Positions 1-8,577 are shown, counted from the stretch's first letter. The stretch: 64,000 nucleotides of DNA from Kaistella sp. 97-N-M2 (GCF_021513235.1 NZ_CP090976.1:248001-312000), one strand, 5' to 3'. The notes: generated by a model from the sequence alone, not told the origin. Numbers and translations: made by a program.

Positions 1-1
1 T

Positions 2-940
2 ACCGATTTAAATAACATCAAAGAGAACGAAGATTTTTTCACGGTTGAAGGCCATATTTTCAACGGGGAAAAAGTGGATATTATTAAAGTTCAGCAACCG
101 AAAGACACGAAGAAAATCCTCAAGAAAAACGATAAATCGTACGATCGAATTGCGGATCACATCGGCTTTTTGCCCAGCGTGATTATTTCGCCCTACGATT
201 CCAATTTAATTTCGGACTCCGGGGAAAGCCGGCGGAAATTTCTGGATTCGATGATTTCCCAAACCGATTCCGATTATCTTTTTAATTTAATTCAGTACCA
301 AAAAACAGTGCAGCAGCGGAATGCGCTGTTGAAAAGTTTCGCAAAAAACCGCTATTTCGACGGCGATAATCTGGAAATTTACAACGAACCTCTAATTAAA
401 TTCGGCACCAAAATTTTTCTGAAACGACAGAAATTTACGAATTCTATTTTGCCTTTAATTCAAAGTTATTACGAAATCATCTCGAAAGGCAACGAAAAAG
501 TAACAGTCAATTATCAGTCGGATCTGCAGGAAGAATTTGATGAAAATCAGCCCGATCAAAAATTCAGGAATCTTCTCAACCAAAATCTGGATAGAGACCG
601 CATGCTTACTTACACTTCGAAAGGCGTTCACAAAGACGATCTTCTATTTGAGATGAACGGAAATTCCCTTAAAAAAATAGGCAGTCAGGGACAGCAAAAA
701 TCTTTTTTAATCGCGTTGAAGCTTTCGCAAATGAACAGAATTAAAGAACTGACGGGAAAAACGCCCATTCTTTTGCTCGATGATATTTTCGATAAATTAG
801 ACGATTCCAGAGTTTCGCAACTCATCGAACTGGTGAATCAGGAACATTTCGGACAAATATTTATCACGGATACGAGTAAAGAACGCACGGAAAATGTGGT
901 GAAAAGAATTAATGAAGAAAGTAAGATATTTGAATTGTGA
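2..940 (+). CDS. recF: DNA replication/repair protein RecF (5' end missing)
   Basis: RecF is an SMC/ABC-type ATPase that binds single-strand gaps in DNA and helps load RecA through RecFOR. The frame is open from base 2, so the gene enters from the left edge; the 312 residues visible lack the N-terminal Walker A part (the family is about 360 residues). Seen directly: the ABC signature region GSQGQQKS and the Walker B/D-loop stretch ILLLDDIFDKLDDSRV near the C-terminus, both typical of RecF. A GTG at 74 is an internal codon, not the start. The stop TGA overlaps an ATG of the next gene (TGATG), suggesting coupling to the DUF721 gene, a common recF neighbour. Confident. Confidence 0.93.
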   Translation, partial: TDLNNIKENEDFFTVEGHIFNGEKVDIIKVQQPKDTKKILKKNDKSYDRIADHIGFLPSVIISPYDSNLISDSGESRRKFLDSMISQTDSDYLFNLIQYQKTVQQRNALLKSFAKNRYFDGDNLEIYNEPLIKFGTKIFLKRQKFTNSILPLIQSYYEIISKGNEKVTVNYQSDLQEEFDENQPDQKFRNLLNQNLDRDRMLTYTSKGVHKDDLLFEMNGNSLKKIGSQGQQKSFLIALKLSQMNRIKELTGKTPILLLDDIFDKLDDSRVSQLIELVNQEHFGQIFITDTSKERTENVVKRINEESKIFEL

Positions 941-1229
941 TGAAAAAAAAAGGGAATTTCAATCTTCCGAACTCGTGAAATCTTTCGCGCACCTTTATGG
1001 TTTCGAAGATAAATTACTGGCTTTCGAAGTGAAGGATTTTTTGCACGATTATCTGAACGATGCACTTTTCAACGAAATCGAATCGGTAAATCTCAACAGA
1101 AAAGTTTTAGAAATAAAAATAAAATCGCCGTTGCTGAAGAACGACTTCCGAATGCGGAAGACTTTTTTTCTTAATAAATTTAAAGAACAATTCCCGGACG
1201 CGGATTTTAGCGATCTTCAGATTTTGTAA
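912..1229 (+). CDS. DUF721 family protein (DciA-like)
   Basis: A short basic protein of 105 residues matching the DUF721 family, which includes the helicase loader DciA; placement after recF fits. The C-terminal half alternates hydrophobic and basic residues (EIKIKSPLLKNDFRMRKTFF), as usual for the family. As read, the only ATG in frame is at 912, a 29-base overlap with recF. A better-placed ATG at 940 overlaps the recF stop and begins a run of nine A (943-951) followed by GGG; with ten A it would read M-K-K-K-R-E-F straight into this frame. I suspect the true start is 940 and that one A is missing. The 3' end overlaps the convergent Gcr gene by 23 bases. The family call is fairly sure, the start is not. 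Confidence 0.8.
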   Translation: MKKVRYLNCDEKKREFQSSELVKSFAHLYGFEDKLLAFEVKDFLHDYLNDALFNEIESVNLNRKVLEIKIKSPLLKNDFRMRKTFFLNKFKEQFPDADFSDLQIL

Positions 1230-3243
1230 TTACCGTATTGTCCACCATTTCCTTCGTGCTGATATCTAAAGTTTGGGACCGAATAGGCAGAAAAAAGCGG
1301 AACGGATTCTTCAGGAAATACCGGAAAATTTCTTTGTAAATTTCTTGCACTTCCCCAAAGTTCACCTTCCGCGAGCGGAAAGCGAGGATCATCGACAAAC
1401 CAAAACTGACGGCGAAATTAAAAAATCCGATGATAAAAACCGTCGTAACCGAAATCCAAACCGTGTACGGATCGACCTCAAAACCTTTTCCGTAAAAACC
1501 TAACGCGATATTTCCTGCCGCAAAAGTAATGTGGCGAATATCGAGATCGAGGCCCAAAAACAACCCAATCGGACCAGTGACGCCCAGGAAAACCCCAAAC
1601 CATAAATTCGACATAATCCCAGGCCAGTTTCGCGCGTAATACCCGGAAATCCTTTTCGCAGTCTGTTTGCCTAAAAAATAATTCAGAAAAGGGTTTTTCG
1701 CAATTCTTTTCGGAATGTGGTAAAAGACAGAACTGTTCGCAACATTTCCGGAGATAATACCGGAAATAAAAAGAAAAAATCCCGCGATACAGGCGTGCAG
1801 AATGGCTTTCGACTGAAAGGGATTATGATCCATTAGAAGTTTTGTTGATCTTTCGGCGGCAAAATTCTGCTGAAACAAAACATCCAGACCATAAATCAAC
1901 GCTAAAGCCACCGGGAAAGCCAGGGCCACATTTCCCATGAACGCAATAAATTGTGTCCGGAATAGCTTGGAAACCAAATGCGCAAAATCGACATAATTTT
2001 TCTGCGTGTTCTCGCCCTCCGAAAGCACTTTCGCCATCGTGGCGGCAGTCATCGCCGGCTGTTTCGTTGCCAGCGTAAAATTCATCAGATAAATCATGAT
2101 GAAGCCCATCGCGTAATTGAAAGAATACAAAATTGCATGAGAAAAGTCGCTGCCTTCCAAAGAGCCGAAAAACAGTTTCAGGACGACCAAACATCCCACG
2201 ATTATCCCGCCACCACTCGCTTTCAAAAACATTTTCAGATAATCTCTGCGTGTAGAAGTGATGTAATGCGTGCCGGTTTCCGCCGTGTGGTTTGTAATAA
2301 GGTGCGACATTAATGTGGTGCTGTCTAAAACGAGATCCCGGATATTTGTTTTGTGTGATTTATATTCCAAAATATCGAAGAAGAGCTGCTTGCATTTCAC
2401 AACCACATCTTCTTCCGCATCAATTACCATCACCGCCAAAATCTTGTTCATACGGTCCAGCTGCTGCCGTATCTTAATTAACGATTGATTAATCTTACCC
2501 GAAATGCCGTATTTCGCGGAATTTTTAAAGGCTAAATTCACGAAATCCAAACCTTGCTGCAGATAAACTTTGATCTGTTTATAATGCACATCTTTGGACG
2601 TGAGCGTGAAGTCCGGATTGGTTTTGTAATTTTCGTTCAGGATGTCGAGTTCGTTTTGAAGCGCTAAAAACGGATTGTCAAAATTGCGGTATTCCGGCGC
2701 CATGTTCACCACTTCCACATCCATAGCATTTCCGATAATGCGCCACGCCAAGATATTCATTGAAAAAAGAAGTTCTAACTTCACTTCCGGATTCATGATG
2801 AAATCATCGATGCCGAGCAATTGGAAAAACTCCGTCAGCTCTTCGTCAGGAATGTTTTTAAAATAATTGAGATCTCTCACGGGCCGTACGGAGGCTGTAT
2901 CTACCAAAAACCAGATCGTGTTTTCGTTTTCGACGGCAGGCAAAATTTTGTTGAGAAGCCGTTTTTTAAATTCGGCAAAGAAAGCATTCTCCGATAAAAT
3001 ATTGGCTTCGGTAAGGGATAAATTGAAAGGTTTTCCGCCAAAAATATTTTTAATGTAGTAGCCGAAATTCTGCGTGAGGGATTCGTTTTCCCGCAAAAAG
3101 CGAAGAATATTTCCAAAGTCACTTTCGTGCAGATTCCGGATCAGTTCAGAAAGGGGCTCCAGCGATTTCGTCTCGTTTCGGAAACTGAAATACTGGGAAA
3201 GTACTGCGGTAAAACCTGCCTTTTTTCGGGTGCTGAATGCCAT
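1207..3243 (-). CDS. Gcr/SpecificRecomb family integral membrane protein
   Basis: A 678-residue protein of the family named 'site-specific recombinase Gcr' (Pfam SpecificRecomb). Despite the name it is a membrane protein: the first 330 or so residues are soluble and mostly helical, followed by several hydrophobic segments. Family hallmarks visible are the stretch ending YLKMFLKASGGGIIVG at about 340-355 and FTLATKQPAMTAATMAK near 393-409. No tyrosine- or serine-recombinase catalytic motif is visible, so the recombinase label should not be taken as function; the true role is unknown. A minus-strand -7 box (TATCTTTG, complement of 3252-3259) lies 9 bases before the ATG, giving a near-leaderless message. 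Confidence 0.8.
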   Translation of the reverse strand: MAFSTRKKAGFTAVLSQYFSFRNETKSLEPLSELIRNLHESDFGNILRFLRENESLTQNFGYYIKNIFGGKPFNLSLTEANILSENAFFAEFKKRLLNKILPAVENENTIWFLVDTASVRPVRDLNYFKNIPDEELTEFFQLLGIDDFIMNPEVKLELLFSMNILAWRIIGNAMDVEVVNMAPEYRNFDNPFLALQNELDILNENYKTNPDFTLTSKDVHYKQIKVYLQQGLDFVNLAFKNSAKYGISGKINQSLIKIRQQLDRMNKILAVMVIDAEEDVVVKCKQLFFDILEYKSHKTNIRDLVLDSTTLMSHLITNHTAETGTHYITSTRRDYLKMFLKASGGGIIVGCLVVLKLFFGSLEGSDFSHAILYSFNYAMGFIMIYLMNFTLATKQPAMTAATMAKVLSEGENTQKNYVDFAHLVSKLFRTQFIAFMGNVALAFPVALALIYGLDVLFQQNFAAERSTKLLMDHNPFQSKAILHACIAGFFLFISGIISGNVANSSVFYHIPKRIAKNPFLNYFLGKQTAKRISGYYARNWPGIMSNLWFGVFLGVTGPIGLFLGLDLDIRHITFAAGNIALGFYGKGFEVDPYTVWISVTTVFIIGFFNFAVSFGLSMILAFRSRKVNFGEVQEIYKEIFRYFLKNPFRFFLPIRSQTLDISTKEMVDNTVITKSEDR

Positions 3244-3251
3244 AATTGCGA

Positions 3252-3259
3252 CAAAGATA
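3252..3259 (-). promoter_or_regulatory. -7 box for the Gcr-family gene
   Basis: TATCTTTG on the minus strand matches the Bacteroidota consensus TAnnTTTG and ends 9 bases before the ATG at 3243. No clear -33 element was assigned. Confidence 0.55.
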
Positions 3260-3261
3260 AT

Positions 3262-3906
3262 TTATTTCATTGTCACATTGTTCATTTGGCGCAAAATCCA
3301 GTTGTGCTTTTTATTCAGGTAAGGCGTGGGATTTTTGGGGTCGTATTTTTGGGGATTTGGCAAGATGGTCGCAATCCACGCCGCCTCGCTTTTCGTCAGG
3401 TTTTTGGAACTTTTGTTGAAATAATATTCTGAGGCCGCTTCTACGCCGAAAACGCCGCGACCCATTTCGATGGAATTTAAATAGCGTTCTAAAATAACAT
3501 CTTTACCCCAAACCAACTCGATAATAAACGTATAAAAAGCTTCCAAACCTTTACGGAGGTAACTTCTGCCCTGCCATAGAAAAATATTTTTGGCCGTTTG
3601 CTGAGAAATCGTACTGCCGCCGCGCAGTTTTTTGCCTTTCTCGTTGCTTTTCATGGCTTTTTGGATGGCTTTATAATCGAAACCGTTGTGGTTGTAAAAG
3701 CTTTGATCTTCGGCGGCGATGACGGCTTTTTTCACGTTGGTTCCCATTTCGTCGTAAGAAATATAATCTCTTTTCAGCTTTCCGTATTCCATTAAACCGC
3801 CAATCTGCGTAAGTGTAACGGGCGGATTAAAAAATTTCCCCCACACAATAAAAAGAATATTGGCCAGAATAACAATATAAATAAGCTTTTTAATTTTCTT
3901 CCACAT
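3262..3906 (-). CDS. mtgA: Monofunctional biosynthetic peptidoglycan transglycosylase
   Basis: A GT51 glycosyltransferase that polymerises lipid II into glycan strands at the periplasmic face of the inner membrane. The 214 residues (start MWKKIKK) comprise one N-terminal membrane anchor (about 8-22) and the GT51 domain without a penicillin-binding domain. Visible motifs: EDQSFYNHNGFD (catalytic Glu near 66), RGGSTISQQTAKN (95-107), RKGLEAFY and YLNSIEMGRGVFGVEAAS. The start at 3906 is preferred over an in-frame ATG at 3936 because a -7 box (complement of 3934-3941) sits there and the shorter protein begins just before the anchor. Family assignment is secure. Confidence 0.92.
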   Translation of the reverse strand: MWKKIKKLIYIVILANILFIVWGKFFNPPVTLTQIGGLMEYGKLKRDYISYDEMGTNVKKAVIAAEDQSFYNHNGFDYKAIQKAMKSNEKGKKLRGGSTISQQTAKNIFLWQGRSYLRKGLEAFYTFIIELVWGKDVILERYLNSIEMGRGVFGVEAASEYYFNKSSKNLTKSEAAWIATILPNPQKYDPKNPTPYLNKKHNWILRQMNNVTMK

Positions 3907-3933
3907 AATTGGAGCAAGGTTGATTTTGAGGTG

Positions 3934-3941
3934 CAAAAATA
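3934..3941 (-). promoter_or_regulatory. -7 box for mtgA
   Basis: TATTTTTG on the minus strand (consensus TAnnTTTG), 27 bases before the ATG at 3906. It overlaps the alternative upstream ATG, which argues for the shorter start. Confidence 0.55.
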
Positions 3942-3951
3942 GAAATATATT

Positions 3952-4998
3952 TTACTTCAGTTCCTTCAGATATGTTAAATTATAATTGGGCAGAAGTTCG
4001 GAATGAAAAATTTTGATATAATCTTTCAGCACAAGATCAGCACGCACGACGCCGCTTTCAAAATAATCATTGGATTTTGCCCTTTCTTTTCCCGTCACCG
4101 TGTACAATTTGCCTTTGTTGAAGATGTTCATTTTGGTATAATTGGGATTAATTTGAAGAAGTTCTTTTTTGGCCTGATGGTTTCCCACGTTAATCCAGTA
4201 TTCCGCATGTTGAGCTTTGGCATACACTTCTTCGAAACTCATAGGAACAGCTTTAGACTCGGGATTTTCTGAATTGATATATTTTCCGTTGGCATCAGCG
4301 ATGAATTGGGCAAGATTTGTTTTTCCGCCCGGCAGAAACCATTGGTTGCCGTACATTTCATTGGCTAAGACAACGGGTTTAGATTTGGATTTTGAAGCCA
4401 AATTTTTTAAGGAATCGTAACTATTTTGAATTGTAGTGAAGCTTTCTTCTGCCCTTTCTTTTGCGTTAAAGAGTTTGCCGAACACCAGTAGGTATTTTGA
4501 TTTTTCCAGCGGATCCTGCTCCAGGTATTCGTCCAGGAAAATAATTTCGATGCCGTTTTTTCGGATCAGATCATACGTATTGTCGAAGCTGGCGATGTAA
4601 TTCGTAAAAATAACATCGGGTTGTAAAGCAAGGATTTTTTCCAGATCATATTTCTGCTCGTTGCCGACATTTTGAATTTTTTCATCATCGATTAACTGAT
4701 GAATTTTATTAGAGAAAACGTATTCGGGACTCGATATTCCGATGATGGTACTTTCCAAACCCAATTCCGTAAAATAACCGACCAAACTCGCGTTGAGAAG
4801 AATGACTTTTTTATAAGGCAATTTTGAAGTCGGAATGTCGTTCGTAAATTTCCCGGATTTAAGTTGCAGAAGGTTGCCCTCGCTTTTGTACTGAACATTT
4901 TGAGAAATTTTTTCCCAGTTTGTCTGGACCGGATGATTTTCCTTTTTGCAGGAAAAAAGAATAAAAAACGATAAAAAAGTAAAAAAAGTAAGTTTCAT
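3952..4998 (-). CDS. ABC-transporter substrate-binding lipoprotein (BtuF/FhuD-like)
   Basis: A 348-residue lipoprotein: the signal peptide ends in a lipobox (FILFSC, Cys near 17), predicting anchoring in the envelope. The rest resembles class III periplasmic binding proteins for cobalamin, haem or ferric siderophores: a first lobe with VILLNASLVGYFTELGLE and IIGISS, a helical linker around DLEKILALQPDVIFTNY, and a second lobe containing NEMYGNQWFLPGGKTNLAQ. The substrate cannot be read from sequence. No permease or ATPase gene is adjacent; its neighbours are mtgA downstream and a divergent tRNA-Arg. Family sure, ligand unknown. Confidence 0.82.
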   Translation of the reverse strand: MKLTFFTFLSFFILFSCKKENHPVQTNWEKISQNVQYKSEGNLLQLKSGKFTNDIPTSKLPYKKVILLNASLVGYFTELGLESTIIGISSPEYVFSNKIHQLIDDEKIQNVGNEQKYDLEKILALQPDVIFTNYIASFDNTYDLIRKNGIEIIFLDEYLEQDPLEKSKYLLVFGKLFNAKERAEESFTTIQNSYDSLKNLASKSKSKPVVLANEMYGNQWFLPGGKTNLAQFIADANGKYINSENPESKAVPMSFEEVYAKAQHAEYWINVGNHQAKKELLQINPNYTKMNIFNKGKLYTVTGKERAKSNDYFESGVVRADLVLKDYIKIFHSELLPNYNLTYLKELK

Positions 4999-5000
4999 TT

Positions 5001-5029
5001 TTGAAGGGAATAAAAAAGTGTTATATTTG
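5001..5029 (+). promoter_or_regulatory. Promoter of tRNA-Arg
   Basis: TTG at 5001-5003 and TATATTTG at 5022-5029 with an 18-base spacer match the Bacteroidota -33/-7 pattern; the mature tRNA begins 15 bases downstream. The element lies in the gap between the divergent binding-protein gene and the tRNA. Confidence 0.65.
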
Positions 5030-5044
5030 CAGACCTAAAAAAAA

Positions 5045-5118
5045 GGCCTCGTGGCGCAACTGAATAGCGCACTTGATTACGGCTCAAGAGGTTACTGGTT
5101 TGAATCCAGTCGAGGTCA
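5045..5118 (+). tRNA. tRNA-Arg (anticodon ACG)
   Basis: A 74-base cloverleaf. The acceptor stem GGCCTCG pairs with CGAGGTC (one G-U). The anticodon stem CTTGA/TCAAG encloses the loop TTACGGC, giving anticodon ACG (read as ICG, decoding CGU/C/A). The T-loop GGTTTGAATCC is canonical. Discriminator A is at 5118 and the 3' CCA is not encoded (next bases CAA). A strong terminator follows directly, so it is a single-gene unit. Confidence 0.95.
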
Positions 5119-5121
5119 CAA

Positions 5122-5150
5122 AAATCTTGCGTTTCGCAAGATTTTTTTTT
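5122..5150 (+). terminator. Rho-independent terminator after tRNA-Arg
   Basis: AAATCTTGCG (5122-5131), loop TTT, CGCAAGATTT (5135-5144), then a T run to 5150. It abuts the stop codon of the convergent prmA gene; the A-rich left arm could also serve prmA in the other direction. Confidence 0.85.
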
Positions 5151-5976
5151 ATTTCTCCAAAAGCAGCGAAACCCATTCCTCACGTTGCAGTTTCTTCTTT
5201 AACGTTAATTTTTGCGCCGTGCAGACCTCCAGAATATCGTCGACATCGAAAAAGCACAAGCCGGAAAGAAGAAGTTTTCCACCCTCATTCAGCACCGAAA
5301 CGTAAGTTGGAATGTCGGAAATCAAAATATTGCGGTTGATGTTGGCTAAAATAATATCGAAATTCTCTGAGCCTAAATTCTCGGCCGTGCCTTGTGAAAT
5401 TTCAAGTTTTACGTTATTTCGCGCGGCGTTTTCGATTGAATTTTCTACAGACCATTCGTCAATATCGATGGCGACGGTTTTTCCCGCGCCCTGTTGTTTC
5501 GCAAAAATGGCCAGAACGGAAGTTCCGCAACCCATGTCGAGAACGGATTTATTTTGAAAATCCAGATCGAGCATTTGCTGGATCATGAGATAAGTTGTGG
5601 CGTGGTGGCCGGTTCCGAAAGACATTTTCGGCTGAATAATTATTTCGTGCGGCAGATTTTGATTTTCGTGGAATTCGGCGCGGATGGAAACTTTGCCTTC
5701 AATGTTGATGGGCGAAAAGTTTTTTTCCCACTCTTCATTCCAGTTGATGTTGGGCATTTCCTGAAAAGAATAGGAAATCTTAATGTCGGGATTTTGGAGA
5801 AGATGCAGTGCTTTAAGATCTTCTTCTTTGAATAAATCTTTCTGAATGTAGGCTAAAATCCCGTCGTGTTCCTCCGTAAAACTGTCGAAACCGATTTCGA
5901 TGAGTTCTGCCATCAAAATTTCGTTCCAGGGTTGAAGAGGCTCTATTTTAAAATTAAATTCGAGGTATTTGTTCAT
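5149..5976 (-). CDS. prmA: Ribosomal protein L11 methyltransferase
   Basis: A 275-residue SAM-dependent methyltransferase that modifies ribosomal protein L11 in the cytoplasm. Motif I is DMGCGTSVLAIFAKQQGA, followed by VAIDIDEWSVENSIENAARN, and the catalytic-region motif LANINRN with GGKLLLSGLCF downstream is diagnostic of PrmA. The N-terminal about 120 residues correspond to the L11-recognition domain. A -7 box (complement of 5991-5998) is 14 bases before the ATG. It forms a single-gene unit converging on the tRNA terminator. Confidence 0.93.
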   Translation of the reverse strand: MNKYLEFNFKIEPLQPWNEILMAELIEIGFDSFTEEHDGILAYIQKDLFKEEDLKALHLLQNPDIKISYSFQEMPNINWNEEWEKNFSPINIEGKVSIRAEFHENQNLPHEIIIQPKMSFGTGHHATTYLMIQQMLDLDFQNKSVLDMGCGTSVLAIFAKQQGAGKTVAIDIDEWSVENSIENAARNNVKLEISQGTAENLGSENFDIILANINRNILISDIPTYVSVLNEGGKLLLSGLCFFDVDDILEVCTAQKLTLKKKLQREEWVSLLLEK

Positions 5977-5990
5977 GCTTGTCTTTTGTG

Positions 5991-5998
5991 CAAAAATA
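5991..5998 (-). promoter_or_regulatory. -7 box for prmA
   Basis: TATTTTTG on the minus strand (TAnnTTTG consensus), 14 bases before the ATG at 5976. Confidence 0.55.
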
Positions 5999-6157
5999 GG
6001 ATTTTAAAAGTTGTTTTACCCACTGCTTCAGTTTCTACTGATATATGATTTCTTTCTTTTTGACTTAAAATTTCATTTGGTGGGTTTTCGCCCGCGGATT
6101 CCAAAGATTTTCCCGGATGGTTGTGGTTTTAGCGGGCGTTGCTTTTTAAAACGAACT

Positions 6158-6247
6158 GCGCCCCGACCTGAGTGGAGCTCTTTTGCCGAAGCGCAGCGCA
6201 GGCAAAAAAGCGGGAACGAAGGGCGGAAATGTGCGCCCAAAAAAAAA
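6158..6247. repeat. Dispersed foldable repeat, 'GGAGCTC' family, copy A
   Basis: A GC-richer block in an AT-rich gap between prmA and the glycosyltransferase. It shares with 42875-42963 the skeleton CCCGAC-TGA-TGGAGCTCTTTT, a variable inner hairpin, AAAAAAGCGGGAA-G-AGGCGG and GCCCAAAAAAA. In this copy TTTTGCC/GGCAAAA pair around the inner hairpin, and the outer GCGC at 6158 can pair with the GCGC at the right end. No ORF is supported here. It resembles REP-like elements scattered in Chryseobacterium-type genomes (inference). Confidence 0.6.
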
Positions 6248-6254
6248 TCAGGGT

Positions 6255-7250
6255 TTATGAAAAATGCGACGGAAAGGCGTCTTCGGGTTTTTGCCGGAAA
6301 ATATTGAGTAAAATCCAGGATTTCAGGAAGCCGTATCCGTAGGAAAACATCTGTATATAGGTGGAAATAATGGCCATCGCAGCGATGCTGATGTTCCTGG
6401 TTTGCGCCAGCGCGTGGAAAAAAACACTGAAGGTATAAAGGCCGTAAAATCCTAAAATGAGGCCCTTTTGGTAGAGAAAATATTCTAAAAATCCCAGGAC
6501 GTAGCCGAGTAAAAAAAGAGAGGGAAAGGCGAATGAAATCTTAACGTATTTTGGATGGCGCTGGTTTAAAATGGGTCGCGCGCACCCGAACTGATAGACC
6601 TGTCTGGAAAACTTACCAAAATCTACGCGCCGCTTATGAAAGACCCCAATATCATCGAAAAATGCCGTCGTGAAGCCGTTCTCCCAAAGTTTCATGGAAA
6701 GATCGGGATCTTCGCCAATGCGCATTTCGGAGAAGCCGCCCACTTTCTCGAAGGCGGCTCTCCGCACGCCCATGTTGAAACTGCGCGGCTGAAATTTGGT
6801 TACGGCTTTTTTGCTACCGCGGATGCCGCCCGTGGTAAAAACGGAGGTCATGGAATAGGATATGGCTTTCTGCATGAGGTTGAAACCTTTGTGCGCTTTG
6901 TCGGCGCCACCAAAAGCGTCGCAGGGAATTGCCGCAAGGTTTTTTCTGATGTTTTGAATATAATCGCTTTCTACGATCACATCGGAATCGACGAAAACAA
7001 GCCAGTCGTTTTTTGCTCTGCGGGCACCATAGTTTCGGGATAAGCCGGGACCGGAATTATCTTTCCGGAAAAATTCGATGTTTAGACTTTGCTGAAACAG
7101 GTCCGCGGTCGGCCTTAAGTTGATTATGGAACCATCGTCGACAATAATCACCTCGAAATCTTTATCGGTTTGTCGCGATAAGGAATTAAGCAATTCGAAA
7201 AGTTCTTCTTTCCGGTTGTAAATGGCGATGATGACGGAGATGGTACTCAA
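6255..7250 (-). CDS. Family 2 glycosyltransferase, membrane-associated
   Basis: A GT-A fold glycosyltransferase that probably adds a sugar to a surface polysaccharide or lipid carrier at the inner membrane. The N-terminus ISVIIAIYNRKEELFELL and the DDGS motif (EVIIVDDGS) bind the nucleotide; VFVDSDV is the DXD-like metal site, and GEDPDLSMKLWENG matches the later acceptor/catalytic region. Two or three hydrophobic helices at the C-terminus anchor it. It lies downstream of the rlmL-like gene, probably in one transcript. Start: there is no ATG; I chose TTG at 7250, just before the conserved strand. A GTG at 7307 also exists but lies in repeat-like intergenic DNA. Acceptor unknown. Confidence 0.82.
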   Translation of the reverse strand: MSTISVIIAIYNRKEELFELLNSLSRQTDKDFEVIIVDDGSIINLRPTADLFQQSLNIEFFRKDNSGPGLSRNYGARRAKNDWLVFVDSDVIVESDYIQNIRKNLAAIPCDAFGGADKAHKGFNLMQKAISYSMTSVFTTGGIRGSKKAVTKFQPRSFNMGVRRAAFEKVGGFSEMRIGEDPDLSMKLWENGFTTAFFDDIGVFHKRRVDFGKFSRQVYQFGCARPILNQRHPKYVKISFAFPSLFLLGYVLGFLEYFLYQKGLILGFYGLYTFSVFFHALAQTRNISIAAMAIISTYIQMFSYGYGFLKSWILLNIFRQKPEDAFPSHFS

Positions 7251-7324
7251 TTCGATGATATGTTGATTTGAAGATGTGATGATTTGCCTGAATTTTGAAA
7301 TTAGCACATCAACATATTAGCAAA

Positions 7325-8488
7325 TTATTTATTTTCAAGTTTATGAATTTTCTTCGTGCCTTCATACATTTCATACTGCATAAAACGGCATTCCAATTTT
7401 CCGTTGTAGAGTTTTATTTTTCGCGACGGCCGCAAACCGATCTTTTTCATAGAATCCAGGTCGGAAGAAATAAGCCAGGCTAAAGTGTTGGGATAATTTT
7501 TCTTGAAGGTGTCGCCTATCTTTTTGTAGAATTCGTCGTCATTAATTTCAATTCTTTCGTCGTAAGGCGGATTGAAAACCATGAGCAGCGGAAACAATTC
7601 TTTTTTAGAGTCGAAAAAATCCTGCGTTTTCACTTCGATAACATCTGCCATATCTGCGGCTTCAATATTGATTCGCGAGGCGTGAAGCATGTCGGAATCG
7701 ATGTCGTAACCCACAATTTTTCCGGTGAATTCGCGAACGCGGTTCAACCGCACTTCCTTGATGGTGTTGAATAGTTCTGCATCGTAATTCAGCCAGTTTT
7801 GGAAGCCAAAATTCCGGCGGAAGGTTTGGGCGGGCAAATCCATGGCAATCATGGCGGCTTCAATCAGCAATGTGCCAGATCCGCACATGGGATCGAGGAA
7901 ATTCCCTTTTCCGTCCCAACCTGCAAGCTGGAGCATTCCGGACGCAAGAACTTCGTTGATTGGCGCTTCGCCCTGCTCTTTTCTGTACCCTCTTTTAAAT
8001 AAAGGATCGCCGGAAGAATCGAGGGAAATGGTAACAAGTTCGCGGTCAATATGAAGATGAAATTTAACGTCGGGGTTCTGCGTATCGACGCTGGGTCTTT
8101 TTCTAAATTTGAAATTGAAATAATCCGCAATCGCGTCTTTCATTTTCAAAGAAATAAATTGCGAATGGTTAAATCTTTCGGAATAAATCGTCGTATCAAT
8201 GGCGAAAGTCTGGTTCACCGTCATGTATTCATCCCACGGAAAAGCAAAAAGTTTATCGTAAAAACGATTCTCATCCCAGGCTTTAAAGGTGAGCAGCGGC
8301 ACAAGAATTTTCAGCGCAGTACGGGCAGAATAATTTATTTTATAAAGAAAACCCAGATCGCCTTCACAGTTAACGGCGCGGTTTTTCACTTCGACGTTGG
8401 CGCCGCCAAGTTTCCGAATTTCCTCTGCTAAAATTTCCTCGAGGCCGAAAAATGTCTTGATCTGTATTTTTAAGTTGTCTGTATCCAT
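7325..8488 (-). CDS. rlmL: THUMP-domain RNA guanine-N2 methyltransferase (RlmL/YcbY N-terminal type)
   Basis: A 387-residue SAM-dependent rRNA methyltransferase. The N-terminal THUMP region (about 1-160) binds RNA; the Rossmann domain carries DPMCGSGTLLIEAAMIA and the catalytic NPPY motif (LLMVFNPPYDERIE), typical of N2-guanine methylation. It corresponds to the N-terminal half of E. coli RlmL (m2G2445 in 23S rRNA); the RlmK half is absent, as is usual outside Gammaproteobacteria. The specific target base is inferred by family. It is followed by the glycosyltransferase gene. Confidence 0.85.
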   Translation of the reverse strand: MDTDNLKIQIKTFFGLEEILAEEIRKLGGANVEVKNRAVNCEGDLGFLYKINYSARTALKILVPLLTFKAWDENRFYDKLFAFPWDEYMTVNQTFAIDTTIYSERFNHSQFISLKMKDAIADYFNFKFRKRPSVDTQNPDVKFHLHIDRELVTISLDSSGDPLFKRGYRKEQGEAPINEVLASGMLQLAGWDGKGNFLDPMCGSGTLLIEAAMIAMDLPAQTFRRNFGFQNWLNYDAELFNTIKEVRLNRVREFTGKIVGYDIDSDMLHASRINIEAADMADVIEVKTQDFFDSKKELFPLLMVFNPPYDERIEINDDEFYKKIGDTFKKNYPNTLAWLISSDLDSMKKIGLRPSRKIKLYNGKLECRFMQYEMYEGTKKIHKLENK

Positions 8489-8565
8489 AGTCTGGTATTG
8501 GTTTTCTGCATTTGTGGTGCAAAAAAGCTGTTTGTAAGTTGTTCAGTTATTTCCGCAAATTTAGT

Positions 8566-8573
8566 TATTTTTG
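8566..8573 (+). promoter_or_regulatory. -7 box for the methyltransferase-ZIP pair
   Basis: TATTTTTG matches TAnnTTTG and ends only 4 bases before the ATG at 8578, so the message would be leaderless or nearly so. This position excludes the longer in-frame start at 8512. Confidence 0.6.
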
Positions 8574-8577
8574 CACA

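Noticed and set aside
1207-3243. Gcr-family gene as evidence of a mobile element
   Set aside because: No recombinase catalytic residues or attachment sites; it is a membrane protein flanked by housekeeping genes.
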